Of a stretch of 64,000 nt of DNA, positions 18,054 to 27,193 are shown piece after piece. A model generated the notes under the pieces. It was not told the DNA's origin. It made no database searches and worked only from the letters and a program-made list of their open reading frames with translations. The position numbers and the translations under genes were made by a program. The stretch comes from Rahnella bonaserana (lineage in GTDB: Bacteria; Pseudomonadota; Gammaproteobacteria; Enterobacterales; Enterobacteriaceae): positions 1 through 64,000 of the forward strand of contig NZ_JAFMOW010000047.1 of NCBI RefSeq assembly GCF_019049675.1, written 5' to 3'. Position 1 is the stretch's first letter; the number at the start of each line of letters is the position of its first letter.

Positions 18054-18573
18054 CAGGTTGCTGCCCAGTGGATCTTCCGCGCTGGAACTGGCAGCCGCAG
18101 AAGCCTGCGCTGAACTGGCTCGTGTGAATGTCCCGCTAAAAACATTATGGAATCCGCAGACCTGCCCCGCCAAATTTTTACCTTATCTGGCATGGGCACT
18201 TTCTGTCGACCGCTGGGACAGCGAATGGCCAACGGCGACAAAACGCAGCGTGATTCAGTCTGCATGGTTCATCCATCAGCATAAAGGCACCGTCGGCGCC
18301 ATTAAACGCGTGGTCGAGCCTCTCGGTTATGTCATTAACGTCACCGAATGGTGGGAAACCAATGACCCGCCTGGCACGTTCAAACTCGATATCGGTGTTC
18401 TCGACTCCGGAATTGACGAAGCCATGTACGAAGAAATGGAGCGCCTGATTGATGATGCGAAGCCCGCCAGCCGTCATCTGATCGGACTGACGATTACTCA
18501 GGATATTCCCGGCACCGTCTATCTCGCCGCGGCAATGTATGACGCAGAAATACTCACTGTTTATCCGGACTGA
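18046..18573 (+). CDS. I: P2 gpI-like baseplate protein
   Basis: A 175-residue protein (P2 gpI 176) that joins the J wedge and attaches the tail fibre. The Trp/Pro-rich family segment with [19 protein letters not shown] is present. It overlaps J and is followed 11 bp later by the fibre gene. Confidence 0.93.
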   Translation: MSNRLLPSGSSALELAAAEACAELARVNVPLKTLWNPQTCPAKFLPYLAWALSVDRWDSEWPTATKRSVIQSAWFIHQHKGTVGAIKRVVEPLGYVINVTEWWETNDPPGTFKLDIGVLDSGIDEAMYEEMERLIDDAKPASRHLIGLTITQDIPGTVYLAAAMYDAEILTVYPD

Positions 18574-18584
18574 TAAGGAATCTT

Positions 18585-19988
18585 ATGAGCAAATTTAAAT
18601 CCGTCGTCACCACGCTTGGGCAGGCGCGCATAGCATCAGCCATCGAAAGCGGAAAAGACGTCAATATTACCCATCTGGCCGTCGGTGATGGTAAAGGCAA
18701 CGCGACTGAGCCCTCTGTGGGTCAGACGGCACTGGTCCATGAAACCTACCGTCTGAAGCTGAACTCCATCAAAATCGACAATAAAAATGCCAACTGGATT
18801 ATTGCCGAAGCCATTATCCCGGCAGAAGTCGGTGGTTTCTGGATGCGTGAGATGGGCCTTTATGCTGCAGACGGCACCCTGATTGCGGTCAGTAATATGG
18901 CCGATACTTATAAACCCACACTCGAGGAAGGTTCTGGCCGGACACAAACCCTGCGCATGATCATCACCGTCACAGATACTGATGCAGTTAGTCTGACCAT
19001 CGACGACACACTGATTATTGCAACCGAAGAATACGTCAATAATCTGCTGGCTGAGCATGAAGCCTCACGACGTCACCCAGACGGTACGCTAACCGCGAAA
19101 GGTTTTGTGCAGCTGAGCAGCGCGGTGGGCAGTACCAGCGAAGTTCTGGCGGCAACGCCAAAAGCGGTGAAGGCGGCGAATGATAATGCAAACGGGCGCT
19201 TACCTTCAGGTGGAACAGCTGTTGCAGCGACTAAGCTGGCGACGGCAAGGAAAATAGCCGGTGTAGCATTTGATGGGACGGCGGATATCGAACTTACAAC
19301 CTCTAATATCAAAAATATTGTTGGAAGCGAATATCCCGTTGGTGCACCTATTCCCTGGCCATCAGATATTATTCCGGATGGTTTTGCATTAATGATTGGC
19401 CAGGCGTTTGATAAAAATGCATATCCAAAACTTGCTCTTGCTTATCCTTCGGGCATTATTCCAGATATGCGAGGGTGGATTATAAAAGGTAAACCAACCA
19501 GTAACCGAACAATACTTTCATTCGAACAGGATGGTATTAAGACACATACGCATAGCGCATCTATTTCCAATACTGACCTCGGTACTAAAACCACATCTAC
19601 GTTCGACTATGGGCGCAGAGATAGCTCAAGTTTCGATTATGGGAACAGAGGGACGGATGCGCAGGGGAATCACCAGCATGGTAATGGTATTCGTATACCA
19701 GGCAACCAAGATGGAGCCGTTATTTATGGCACCCGGCCAACTAGCCTGGTCAACGCAGCGTGGGCGAAAGGAGGAACAAATACAGGGGCAGAAGCTGTCA
19801 CCTCTGCCGATGGCAATCACGCCCATACTATTAGTATAGGGGCACATAATCATTATACTGATATTGGTGCACATAATCATACAATGGTTATTGGGTCACA
19901 TAGTCACGGAATAACTGTGAATGCTACAGGGGGCGTCGAAAATACCGTTAAAAACATTGCAATGAATTACATTGTAAGAATGGCATAA
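18585..19988 (+). CDS. H: Tail fibre, P2 gpH N-terminus with lambda Stf-like tip
   Basis: Receptor-binding fibre of 467 residues (P2 gpH 669). Residues 1-145 match the baseplate-attaching P2 gpH domain, 145-215 carry the collagen-like/[14 protein letters not shown] repeat, and from about 245 the sequence resembles the lambda Stf C-terminus ([35 protein letters not shown]). Six HxH motifs (HTH, HQH, HAH, HNH twice, HSH) suggest a metal-stabilised tip as in T4 gp37. The DNA becomes more A/T rich from about 19270 on, suggesting module exchange. No gpG or tfa chaperone gene follows. Confidence 0.92.
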   Translation: MSKFKSVVTTLGQARIASAIESGKDVNITHLAVGDGKGNATEPSVGQTALVHETYRLKLNSIKIDNKNANWIIAEAIIPAEVGGFWMREMGLYAADGTLIAVSNMADTYKPTLEEGSGRTQTLRMIITVTDTDAVSLTIDDTLIIATEEYVNNLLAEHEASRRHPDGTLTAKGFVQLSSAVGSTSEVLAATPKAVKAANDNANGRLPSGGTAVAATKLATARKIAGVAFDGTADIELTTSNIKNIVGSEYPVGAPIPWPSDIIPDGFALMIGQAFDKNAYPKLALAYPSGIIPDMRGWIIKGKPTSNRTILSFEQDGIKTHTHSASISNTDLGTKTTSTFDYGRRDSSSFDYGNRGTDAQGNHQHGNGIRIPGNQDGAVIYGTRPTSLVNAAWAKGGTNTGAEAVTSADGNHAHTISIGAHNHYTDIGAHNHTMVIGSHSHGITVNATGGVENTVKNIAMNYIVRMA

Positions 19989-20030
19989 ACCAGTAGAAAA
20001 TATTATTGAGATGGGATATTAGTTAGCTCA

Positions 20031-20060
20031 TCGTGGATTGAATTAAAAAACAATCCACGA
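20031..20060. terminator. Perfect inverted repeat between fibre and glycosyltransferase genes
   Basis: A 10-bp perfect stem TCGTGGATTG/CAATCCACGA surrounds the A-rich loop AATTAAAAAA, between the converging fibre and glycosyltransferase genes. It may terminate from one or both sides, although no long T-tail follows the stem. Confidence 0.5.
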
Positions 20061-20085
20061 ACTTATAAATTACAACCGATTGCCC

Positions 20086-20847
20086 TTAAGATTTTTTTAC
20101 TGTGATTATTTTATAGAAAATTGGCAAAAATATGCGTTTGAGACGACTTTTTAATTTAACTTTCAATGGGCGTCTACGCATAATTTTTTGCCAGGCTTGC
20201 TGCCGTTCATTTTTAAAAAGCTGAGTATCAACATCTTCGACGATTGTTGAAACCAATGCTTCCTCTGCCAGTGTAACTGGAGGTGGGAATACAGCCTGAA
20301 CTTTAATAAATGAATAATCCTCAAACACTGCCCATTTATCTGCAGTTATCCAAACCGGATATAAATTTTCCAACAGGTTTTTGGCAGCAAGATTATTTAT
20401 TATATAGCCATGGGAAGTAGTGGCATGATAGACAGGATAGATTTTTGCCCCATAAACGCCTAACGCCATAGGCTTATCGATAAGTCTATTCACAGGGGTT
20501 AGAAGGGTAACCATTGGGCATGATGCATTATTAAGTGAAATCACTGCTTCTATTATAGAGCTAAGATTTGTCGATAATAATGCGTCATCTTCCAGAACCA
20601 ATGCAGCATTAAGACTATCCTCTACTATTTTCTCATATATGCGAAGATGACTTAAAGCACATCCGATCTCTCCTGGACGATATGCATAGTTGATTTCAGC
20701 GGTATGCAACTTTAATTCTTCAGGAGAAAAAATACGTCCATCGACAGCTTCAATCACCTCGTAATCTAAACCCAATGCGTCACACTGGGTTGTAATTGCT
20801 AACCTTCGTTCAACCGAACGTTTCAGGTTGATAATGTATATTTTCAC
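20086..20847 (-). CDS. Family-25 glycosyltransferase (LPS biosynthesis)
   Basis: A 253-residue protein of the Glyco_transf_25 family (LgtB/Lex2B-like galactosyl- or glucosyl-transferases). It starts MKIYIINLKRSVERR, carries the DxD-like LVLEDDALL at about residues 83-91 and ends in a very basic membrane-associated tail (RRRPLKVKLKSRLKR). It begins with GTG and is A/T rich. It is the only late-region gene on the minus strand, sitting exactly between H and FI where P2 has G and the cargo gene Z/fun. A likely role is changing the host LPS; protection of the producer is inference. Confidence 0.85.
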   Translation of the reverse strand: MKIYIINLKRSVERRLAITTQCDALGLDYEVIEAVDGRIFSPEELKLHTAEINYAYRPGEIGCALSHLRIYEKIVEDSLNAALVLEDDALLSTNLSSIIEAVISLNNASCPMVTLLTPVNRLIDKPMALGVYGAKIYPVYHATTSHGYIINNLAAKNLLENLYPVWITADKWAVFEDYSFIKVQAVFPPPVTLAEEALVSTIVEDVDTQLFKNERQQAWQKIMRRRPLKVKLKSRLKRIFLPIFYKIITVKKS

Positions 20848-21002
20848 TTAAAAAACCTTTTATTAACGTTGTATTTCAGTTTTCCGAACATAAATTCCCA
20901 GAAGCATCATAGAATTTTATCTCCCTTCAATTTTGAATTTAATTTTCATCAATTACAAGCCTAAAGAAGTAAACACGCTGAATGTAGTTTTCTAACCTCT
21001 GT

Positions 21003-21060
21003 TGTGCCACCGCCCTCACGCCCCTGATGAAATGCGCTTTCTGTTGCGAACCGGCATCCT
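21003..21060 (+). promoter_or_regulatory. Candidate late promoter PF before the sheath gene
   Basis: TGTGCCACCGCCCTCACG (21003-21020) shares the TGTGCCA and TCAC bases with the site before gene X and is TGT-N12-ACG, one base off TGT-N12-ACA. The -10-region text GGCATCCT at 21053-21060 recurs in the same place before gene V. Confidence 0.5.
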
Positions 21061-21094
21061 TGCTTCACCACCCACAACAGAGAGAGTCACCCTG

Positions 21095-22264
21095 ATGGCT
21101 GATTATCATCACGGCGTACGTGTCGTCGAAATCAACGACGGCACCCGCGTTATTTCTACCGTTTCCACCGCAATTATCGGCATGGTTTGTACCGCAGAAG
21201 ATGCGGATGCGACCGTTTTCCCTTTGAATACTCCGGTTCTGATCACTGATGTTCTGGCAGCCAGCGGTAAGGCAGGCACCAGCGGGACGTTGCGCGCAGC
21301 GCTTCTGGCGATTGCTGACCAGTGTAAACCGGTCACTGTCGTGGTGCGTGTTGCCACGGGCGAAGATGAGGCTGAGACCACCAGCAATATTATCGGCGGT
21401 TCTGATGCCAATGGCCGTTATACCGGCATGAAAGCGCTGCTTTCTGCTCAGGCTGAGCTTGGCGTTAAACCACGCATTCTCGGTGTTCCGGGTCTGGATA
21501 ATCAGGCAGTGGCAACCGCACTGGCAGGTGTTTGCCAGCAGCTGCGTGCCTTTGGTTATGTCGGCGTATATGGCGCAAAAACGATTTCAGATGCGATTAA
21601 ATACCGTGAAAACTTCAGTCAGCGCGAACTGATGCTGATCTGGCCGGACTTTATTAACTGGAATACCACCACCAGCCAGTCCGATATCGCTTATGCCACC
21701 GCTCGTGCTCTGGGCTTACGCGCCAAAATCGACCAGGACACAGGCTGGCATAAAACCCTGTCAAACGTCGGCGTGAACGGTGTGACCGGCCTTTCTGCCA
21801 GCGTCTTCTGGGATTTACAGGCAACCGGCACCGACGCCGATTTGCTCAACGAAGCCTGTGTCACGACGCTGGTGCGTAAAGACGGCTTCCGTTTCTGGGG
21901 TAACCGCACCTGCAGCGATGACACGCTGTTCCTGTTCGAAAACTACACCCGTACCGCGCAGGTTCTGGCCGATACCATGGCTGAAGCACACATGTGGGCG
22001 GTCGATAAGCCGATGACCCCGACGCTGGTTCGAGACATGATCGACGGCATCAAAGCCAAAATGCGTGAGATGAAATCAGCGGGTTACATCATTGACGGCG
22101 ACTGCTGGTACGACGAAACCGCTAACACGGCGGAAACCCTGAAAGCCGGCAAACTGTATATCGATTACGACTACACCCCGGTCCCTCCACTGGAAGATCT
22201 GACCCTGCGCCAGCGTATCACCGACTCTTATCTGGTGAACTTTGCCGCGTCCATTAACAGCTAA
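21095..22264 (+). CDS. FI: P2 gpFI-like contractile tail sheath
   Basis: Sheath subunit of 389 residues (P2 FI 396), strongly matching P2 throughout, from MADYHHGVRVVEINDGTRVI to the C-terminal IDYDYTPVPPLEDLTLRQRI. It forms the contracting outer tube that drives the inner tube through the target envelope. The longer frame from 21002 runs through the presumed promoter region, so the ATG at 21095, which gives the family start, is used. Confidence 0.96.
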   Translation: MADYHHGVRVVEINDGTRVISTVSTAIIGMVCTAEDADATVFPLNTPVLITDVLAASGKAGTSGTLRAALLAIADQCKPVTVVVRVATGEDEAETTSNIIGGSDANGRYTGMKALLSAQAELGVKPRILGVPGLDNQAVATALAGVCQQLRAFGYVGVYGAKTISDAIKYRENFSQRELMLIWPDFINWNTTTSQSDIAYATARALGLRAKIDQDTGWHKTLSNVGVNGVTGLSASVFWDLQATGTDADLLNEACVTTLVRKDGFRFWGNRTCSDDTLFLFENYTRTAQVLADTMAEAHMWAVDKPMTPTLVRDMIDGIKAKMREMKSAGYIIDGDCWYDETANTAETLKAGKLYIDYDYTPVPPLEDLTLRQRITDSYLVNFAASINS

Positions 22265-22278
22265 GGAGACAAAGACTC

Positions 22279-22788
22279 ATGGCACTTCCAAAGAAATTGA
22301 AATACCTGAACCTGTTTAATGACGGGAACAGCTACCTCGGTCTGGTCTCTTCGCTGACACTGCCGAAACTCACCCGCAAACTGCAAAACTACCGTGGCGG
22401 CGGCATGAGCGGTTCGGTCGCGGTGGACTTCGGTCTGGATGATGATGCGCTGACGCTGGAATGGTCTATCGGCGGTCTGGATGAACTGGTTCTGCAGCAA
22501 TGGGGCAGCACATCTGATATTCCGCTGCGTTTTGCCGGTTCACTGCAGCGCGACGACACCGGCGATGTTTCCGCGGTCGAAGTGATGATGCGCGGCCGCC
22601 ATAAAGAATTTGATTTCGGCGAGTACAAACAGGGTGAAGACACTGAAACCAAAGTCACCACCCAGTGTACGTATTTCAAACTGACTATTGATGGCAAAGA
22701 GCTGATTGAGATCGACACCGTCAATATGGTCGAAGTCGTCAACGGCGTTGATCGTCTGGCAGAACACCGTACCGCGCTCGGCCTGTAA
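22279..22788 (+). CDS. FII: P2 gpFII-like tail tube
   Basis: Inner tube subunit of 169 residues (P2 FII 172), with MALPKKLKYLNLFNDGNSY and the central GGGMSGSVAVDFGLDDDA typical of the family. It stacks in rings inside the sheath. It follows FI by 14 bp with a strong ribosome-binding site (AAGGAG). Confidence 0.96.
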   Translation: MALPKKLKYLNLFNDGNSYLGLVSSLTLPKLTRKLQNYRGGGMSGSVAVDFGLDDDALTLEWSIGGLDELVLQQWGSTSDIPLRFAGSLQRDDTGDVSAVEVMMRGRHKEFDFGEYKQGEDTETKVTTQCTYFKLTIDGKELIEIDTVNMVEVVNGVDRLAEHRTALGL

Positions 22789-22848
22789 TTCCCTTCCCCA
22801 AGCCGGCAGCCATTGCCGGCTTCATTTCCGACTTAAGCAGGAAAAACC

Positions 22849-23136
22849 ATGAACCCGACTGACATTAACGACAATACCGTGATCCTCGATGTTCCGCTCA
22901 AACGCGGCGAAATGGAAATCACAGAAGTTCAGGTCACCAGACCTACCGCCGGCAGCCTGCGCGGTATCGGTCTCGCGGCACTGGCGAACGCGGATGTGGA
23001 CGCGCTGATCACTATTTTACCGCGTATCACGTATCCGAATCTGACCAAAGAAGAGTGCTCGCGCCTGGAGCTGCCGGATCTGATTGCGCTGGCAGGCAAG
23101 GTGATTAGTTTTTTATCGCCGAAACCGGTGGCGTAA
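22849..23136 (+). CDS. E: P2 gpE-like tail assembly protein
   Basis: A 95-residue tail assembly chaperone component (P2 gpE 91). It is the zero-frame product of the E/E' frameshift pair, ending PKPVA 21 bases after the slippery site. A ribosome-binding site (GCAGGAAA) precedes the start. Confidence 0.92.
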   Translation: MNPTDINDNTVILDVPLKRGEMEITEVQVTRPTAGSLRGIGLAALANADVDALITILPRITYPNLTKEECSRLELPDLIALAGKVISFLSPKPVA

Positions 23137-23291
23137 GTATTGCGTCCCGCCTCACCGTGGATGACCTGATGGCAGATATCGCGGTGATATTTCACTGGCC
23201 GCCGTCTGAAATGGACGGCATGTCACTTACCGATCTGCTGAACTGGCGACATAAGGCACTGCAACGCAGCGGAGTAAAAACAGATGAGTAA
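22849..23291 (+). CDS. E': E+E' fusion by programmed -1 frameshift
   Basis: The heptamer T TTT TTA at 23109-23115 is in the correct zero-frame phase (agT TTT TTA) for tandem -1 slippage. After the shift the frame stays open to 23291 and encodes ...DLMADIAVIFHWPPSEM then MSLTDLLNWRHKALQRSG, matching the P2 E' extension. The fusion has about 147 residues. Such E/E' ratios control tape-measure chaperoning in P2 and lambda (G/GT). It overlaps the tape-measure start by eight bases. Confidence 0.92.
23109..23115 (+). promoter_or_regulatory. -1 ribosomal frameshift slippery heptamer
   Basis: T TTT TTA in phase, 21 bases before the zero-frame stop of gpE. P2 uses a heptamer of the same class at this position. 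A downstream stimulatory stem was not worked out. Confidence 0.88.
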
Positions 23292-24912
23292 TCTCGAAAA
23301 GTTACCCGACACGCTGGAAAAAATAAATCAGGATCTGGCCTCTTTCAGGGCCGAAACGGACAGAGTCAGAAAAAACCTGCTGACGCTGCCCGGGAAGACC
23401 TTATTCAGCGTCGTCTCAGACGATATCACTGACGCTTCCCTCCAGTTTGATAAGTCAGTGTTCGCCCCCGACAGCGGGACAGAAACGCAGGCATTTTCCG
23501 GCCTGAAAAAGGCAGTGGCCAGCCAGTCGGCAGAAAAGCTGCGCCAGCAACGCCCGATGCAAATGGAACAAAAAGGGCAGGAGATCGGGAAAGAGTTTAA
23601 AAATCGCGAACTGAAAATTGGCCAGTTAAAAAATATCAGCTCGTCTGCCCTTTCCTTTGCACAACCGAAACTGGCGCTGGCACAAAACTTTCTTAAACCG
23701 GGTGCAGAGCTGGAATCCGGGCTTGCAGAAGTGCAGTCTGTTCTCGGCCTGAAAAATGACGATCCGCACGTTGCCGCTTTACGCCAGCAAAGCTTGTCGA
23801 TGGCGGCTGCCGGCCATTCACCGGCGGAAGTGGTCGCTAAACAGCAGGTACTCGCTAAAAACGGAATGAATGCCGATCAGGTTCTGGAACAAACACCGGC
23901 AGCACTGAATGGCGCAACGCCTGCGGCGCAGATGGCGGTGACCGTGAAAGGCGACAACCTTGACGGTGATATCGCCAAGCTTTTTGCCACCTGGGACACT
24001 ATCCGTATCAACCTTTTCGACGGGCAAAGTGCCGCCCTGCGAGAACTGACGCAAACCGCCACCAGCTGGCTGGGCACGCTCAATACCTGGATCACTGATA
24101 ACCCCGTGCTGGTGAATTCCCTGCTCGGTCTGGCCTTAAGTATTACGGGCATTGTCGGCGGCATGGGTACACTCGGCATGGCTATCGCACCGGTGCTGAG
24201 CGGTATCAACATGCTGATGGCCGGTGCCGGACTGCTGGGAACCATTTTTACCGGTACCGGCGGCGTTATTGCTGCAGCCTTTGCCGCCATCGGACTTCCG
24301 CTGCTGCCCGTCATCGCGCTGATTGCCGGGATTGGCATCGCCGTAGTGAAACTTTGGGAGCCGATCAGTGCGTTTGTTGGCGGAGTTATTGAAGGATTTA
24401 GCTCGGTAATGGGACCAATAAGCGCTGCGTTTACGCCTTTCAGAACCGCGCTGGGATGGATTACCGATTTGTTTGAACCGATAAAATTCAGTCAGGATAC
24501 CCTGAGCGGCTTTACCGATATTGGCAAAGAGGTCGGTGAAGCGATCGCCGAGATTTTCGTCACGCTTAATAAAGCGGTCACACAAATCGGTGAAGTCTTC
24601 AGTTGGGCGAAAAAAGGTTGGGATGCCATTTTTGGCAATGACGATGCCGAAAGCCAGGGTATTCCGGCAGCGCCGGTGGAGAGCATTTCTCCGACAGGCG
24701 GTACGCTGAGCCTGTATCAGCCTGCTAAAAACAGCGTGGCAAATAACCTGACGGATAACCGGGCGACGACCGTGAACTTAAGTTTCACCGCGACGCCGGA
24801 GACAGATCATAACCAGATCAGAACCTGGATTGAAGATTCCATAAACCAGCAGAAATGGAACGATACCAACAATCTTCTCAGCCAGTACAACAACGGAGGG
24901 ATTTACTCATGA
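23284..24912 (+). CDS. T: P2 gpT-like tape-measure protein (short)
   Basis: Tape measure that sets tail length. The N-terminal half is helical and charged, and the centre has several hydrophobic transmembrane-like segments (about residues 275-375, many Gly/Ala/Ile). The 542 residues are much fewer than the 815 of P2 gpT, so the particle should be shorter than a P2 tail. It overlaps E' at the start and U at the end (ATGA). Confidence 0.93.
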   Translation: MSNLEKLPDTLEKINQDLASFRAETDRVRKNLLTLPGKTLFSVVSDDITDASLQFDKSVFAPDSGTETQAFSGLKKAVASQSAEKLRQQRPMQMEQKGQEIGKEFKNRELKIGQLKNISSSALSFAQPKLALAQNFLKPGAELESGLAEVQSVLGLKNDDPHVAALRQQSLSMAAAGHSPAEVVAKQQVLAKNGMNADQVLEQTPAALNGATPAAQMAVTVKGDNLDGDIAKLFATWDTIRINLFDGQSAALRELTQTATSWLGTLNTWITDNPVLVNSLLGLALSITGIVGGMGTLGMAIAPVLSGINMLMAGAGLLGTIFTGTGGVIAAAFAAIGLPLLPVIALIAGIGIAVVKLWEPISAFVGGVIEGFSSVMGPISAAFTPFRTALGWITDLFEPIKFSQDTLSGFTDIGKEVGEAIAEIFVTLNKAVTQIGEVFSWAKKGWDAIFGNDDAESQGIPAAPVESISPTGGTLSLYQPAKNSVANNLTDNRATTVNLSFTATPETDHNQIRTWIEDSINQQKWNDTNNLLSQYNNGGIYS

Positions 24913-25379
24913 TGATGTCGCTGGGTTTATTTGTGTTTAAGTTAAGCACGCTGCCCTATCAGAATACGTCCCGTCAGGTGAACTATGGCTGGGGCACGAA
25001 CGCGCGTTTCGGACAGCGTCCGGTTTCGCAATTTCTTGGACTGGGTGAGGAAACGATAAAAATTACCGGGCAGTTATTGCCTGAAATGACTGGCGGCATG
25101 CGCTATTTACAGATACTCCAGAGCATGGCCGACTCCGGCCGTGCATGGCCGTTGATTGAAGGCAGCGGCACGATTTACGGCATGTTTGTCATCAAAAATA
25201 TCACCCATGACAATGCTGAGTTTAATTCCAGCGGCCAGGCGCGCAGCATCAACTTCACGCTCAATCTGACTCGTGTCGATGAGTCGCAGGCCGCCATGTT
25301 TGGTGATTTGCTGACTCAGGCCGAAGGTTTGTATAACAAAGCCAGTTCAACCATCAGCAATTTCACGAGCGGGGTCTGA
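24909..25379 (+). CDS. U: P2 gpU-like tail protein
   Basis: A 156-residue protein (P2 gpU 159) with the conserved WPLIEGSGTIYGMFV and the RVDESQAAMFGDL ending, needed for tail assembly at the baseplate hub. A longer in-frame reading to 24855 lies within gene T. The ATG at 24909 overlaps the T stop (ATGA) and gives the family start MMMSLGLFVF. Confidence 0.94.
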   Translation: MMMSLGLFVFKLSTLPYQNTSRQVNYGWGTNARFGQRPVSQFLGLGEETIKITGQLLPEMTGGMRYLQILQSMADSGRAWPLIEGSGTIYGMFVIKNITHDNAEFNSSGQARSINFTLNLTRVDESQAAMFGDLLTQAEGLYNKASSTISNFTSGV

Positions 25380-25381
25380 TC

Positions 25382-26455
25382 ATGCTGACTGATTTTCAGT
25401 TACCCGTGGGTGCGCGCATCGCGCCGGTGTTCACCCTGGCGATAAAAAATAAGGTACTGGAAGAAAACATCTCGGATCGGATCATCAGTTTATCCGTCAC
25501 GGATAACAGCGGTTTTACCGCAGATACCTTGAATTTAACCTTCGATGACAGCGACAGACAATTACAGATGCCCGTTCGCGGCGCCGTTTTACATCTGCAT
25601 CTGGGATGGTCAAAACAGGCGCTCTATGACTGCGGCTATTTCACGGTAGATACCGTGGTTTATTCAGGCTCACCAGACAGAATTGCGGTCACTGCCCGCA
25701 GCGCAGATTTCCGCGGTTCGTTTACCACCAAACTCAGCCAGTCTTATGACGATTACACGCTGGGCGCCATTGTGCGCATCATCTCGAGCCGGAATAAACT
25801 GGATCTGCCGGTTATCCCCCAGGAACTCGATAGCATTAAGATCCCGCATATCGACCAGACCGCTGAAACTGACAGCTACTTCATCACCCGTCTCGCACAA
25901 AGCTATGGTGCGCAGGTGACTGTTAAAAACGGCACAATCTTGTTTTTTAAAGCTGGCACCGGCCGGACTGCTTCCGGACAGGCTATTCCCTGGAAAACAA
26001 TTGTCCGCAGTGATGGCGATAATCACAACTATAAGACGATCGACAAGAAGGCTTACGACGGCGTAAAGGCACAGTGGCATGACCTCAAAAAAGCGACCAC
26101 CAGCAATGTGGCGTTGAAAAACTCAGGAGAAAAGAGTTATACCGCGGGCTCAGGCAATAATATTTTACAGCTGGCTAAAATCTTTCCTGATGAAGAGACC
26201 GCCAAACGCGCAGCAGATTCCGTGTTTAACCAGATTCAGAATGATTCTGCGTCTTTCAGTATCCGGCTGGCATTAGGACGTGCCGACCTCAGTGCGCAAA
26301 CACCGGTGAATGTGCAGGGGTTTAAAGATGTGATCGACAGTCAGGACTGGGTGATTGATTCCGCTGTGCATGAGATAAATGAGAAAGGGTATACCACCAC
26401 ATTGAATCTAAAGCCGTATGTTGCAGATATCACTTATGAGTCATCAATTTCATAA
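25382..26455 (+). CDS. D: P2 gpD-like baseplate hub protein
   Basis: Hub protein of 357 residues (P2 gpD 387) of the phage_GPD/gp27-like family, which carries the spike and links baseplate to tube. It follows U by two bases. The C-terminal LysM-like segment (about residues 255-300) is present, and the protein ends in a family-typical GYTTTLNLKP strand. Confidence 0.92.
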   Translation: MLTDFQLPVGARIAPVFTLAIKNKVLEENISDRIISLSVTDNSGFTADTLNLTFDDSDRQLQMPVRGAVLHLHLGWSKQALYDCGYFTVDTVVYSGSPDRIAVTARSADFRGSFTTKLSQSYDDYTLGAIVRIISSRNKLDLPVIPQELDSIKIPHIDQTAETDSYFITRLAQSYGAQVTVKNGTILFFKAGTGRTASGQAIPWKTIVRSDGDNHNYKTIDKKAYDGVKAQWHDLKKATTSNVALKNSGEKSYTAGSGNNILQLAKIFPDEETAKRAADSVFNQIQNDSASFSIRLALGRADLSAQTPVNVQGFKDVIDSQDWVIDSAVHEINEKGYTTTLNLKPYVADITYESSIS

Positions 26456-26526
26456 TTACAACTTGCTTTTGCGAGTTATGCGTTTCATAATCACCTTATC
26501 GCTTACCTGTCATGCCGGAGGTTTTT

Positions 26527-26706
26527 ATGATGCATTGCCCGCTTTGTGGAAAAGTAGCCCATACACGTTCAAGCCGTTATCTGAGTGAATCAACGAAGGA
26601 ACGCTATCATCAGTGTCAGAATATCGAATGCAGCTGTACGTTTGCCACGCACGAATCGGTCGCCCGGGTTATCTCAAAACCCGGTAGCCAGCCATCCGCT
26701 GCGTAA
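26527..26706 (+). CDS. ogr: Ogr/Delta zinc-finger late gene activator
   Basis: A 59-residue activator with a Cys2-X22-Cys2-like zinc site: CPLC near residues 4-7 and CQNIEC near 30-35, within the family text HCPLCGKVAHTRSSRYLSE and RYHQCQN. P2 Ogr binds TGT-N12-ACA and contacts the RNA polymerase alpha subunit to switch on late promoters. GGAGG six bases upstream selects the ATG at 26527. It is the last phage gene before rplS, as in P2. Confidence 0.94.
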   Translation: MMHCPLCGKVAHTRSSRYLSESTKERYHQCQNIECSCTFATHESVARVISKPGSQPSAA

Positions 26707-26723
26707 TTATTTTACAGGCCATA

Positions 26724-26759
26724 ATACAAAAAAAGGGGTTAGCCGATGGCTAACCCCTT
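26724..26759 (-). terminator. Terminator of the rpsP-rimM-trmD-rplS operon
   Basis: A perfect 12-bp stem AAGGGGTTAGCC/GGCTAACCCCTT with a 3-base loop is followed on the minus strand by eight T residues, 40 bp beyond the rplS stop. It also shields the operon from the converging ogr gene. Confidence 0.92.
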
Positions 26760-26797
26760 GTTCTATATTAACTAGTAGATGTCGCGTTAGCGATACC

Positions 26798-27160
<363 letters not shown>

Positions 27161-27193
27161 CTAGGTAAACTGATATATCGGGACGGCCTCGCG

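Noticed and set aside
20848-21094. Small gene in the A/T-rich gap before the sheath gene
   Set aside because: The frame from 21002 is only an extension of FI; no ribosome-binding site or known product, and the region holds the presumed FI promoter.
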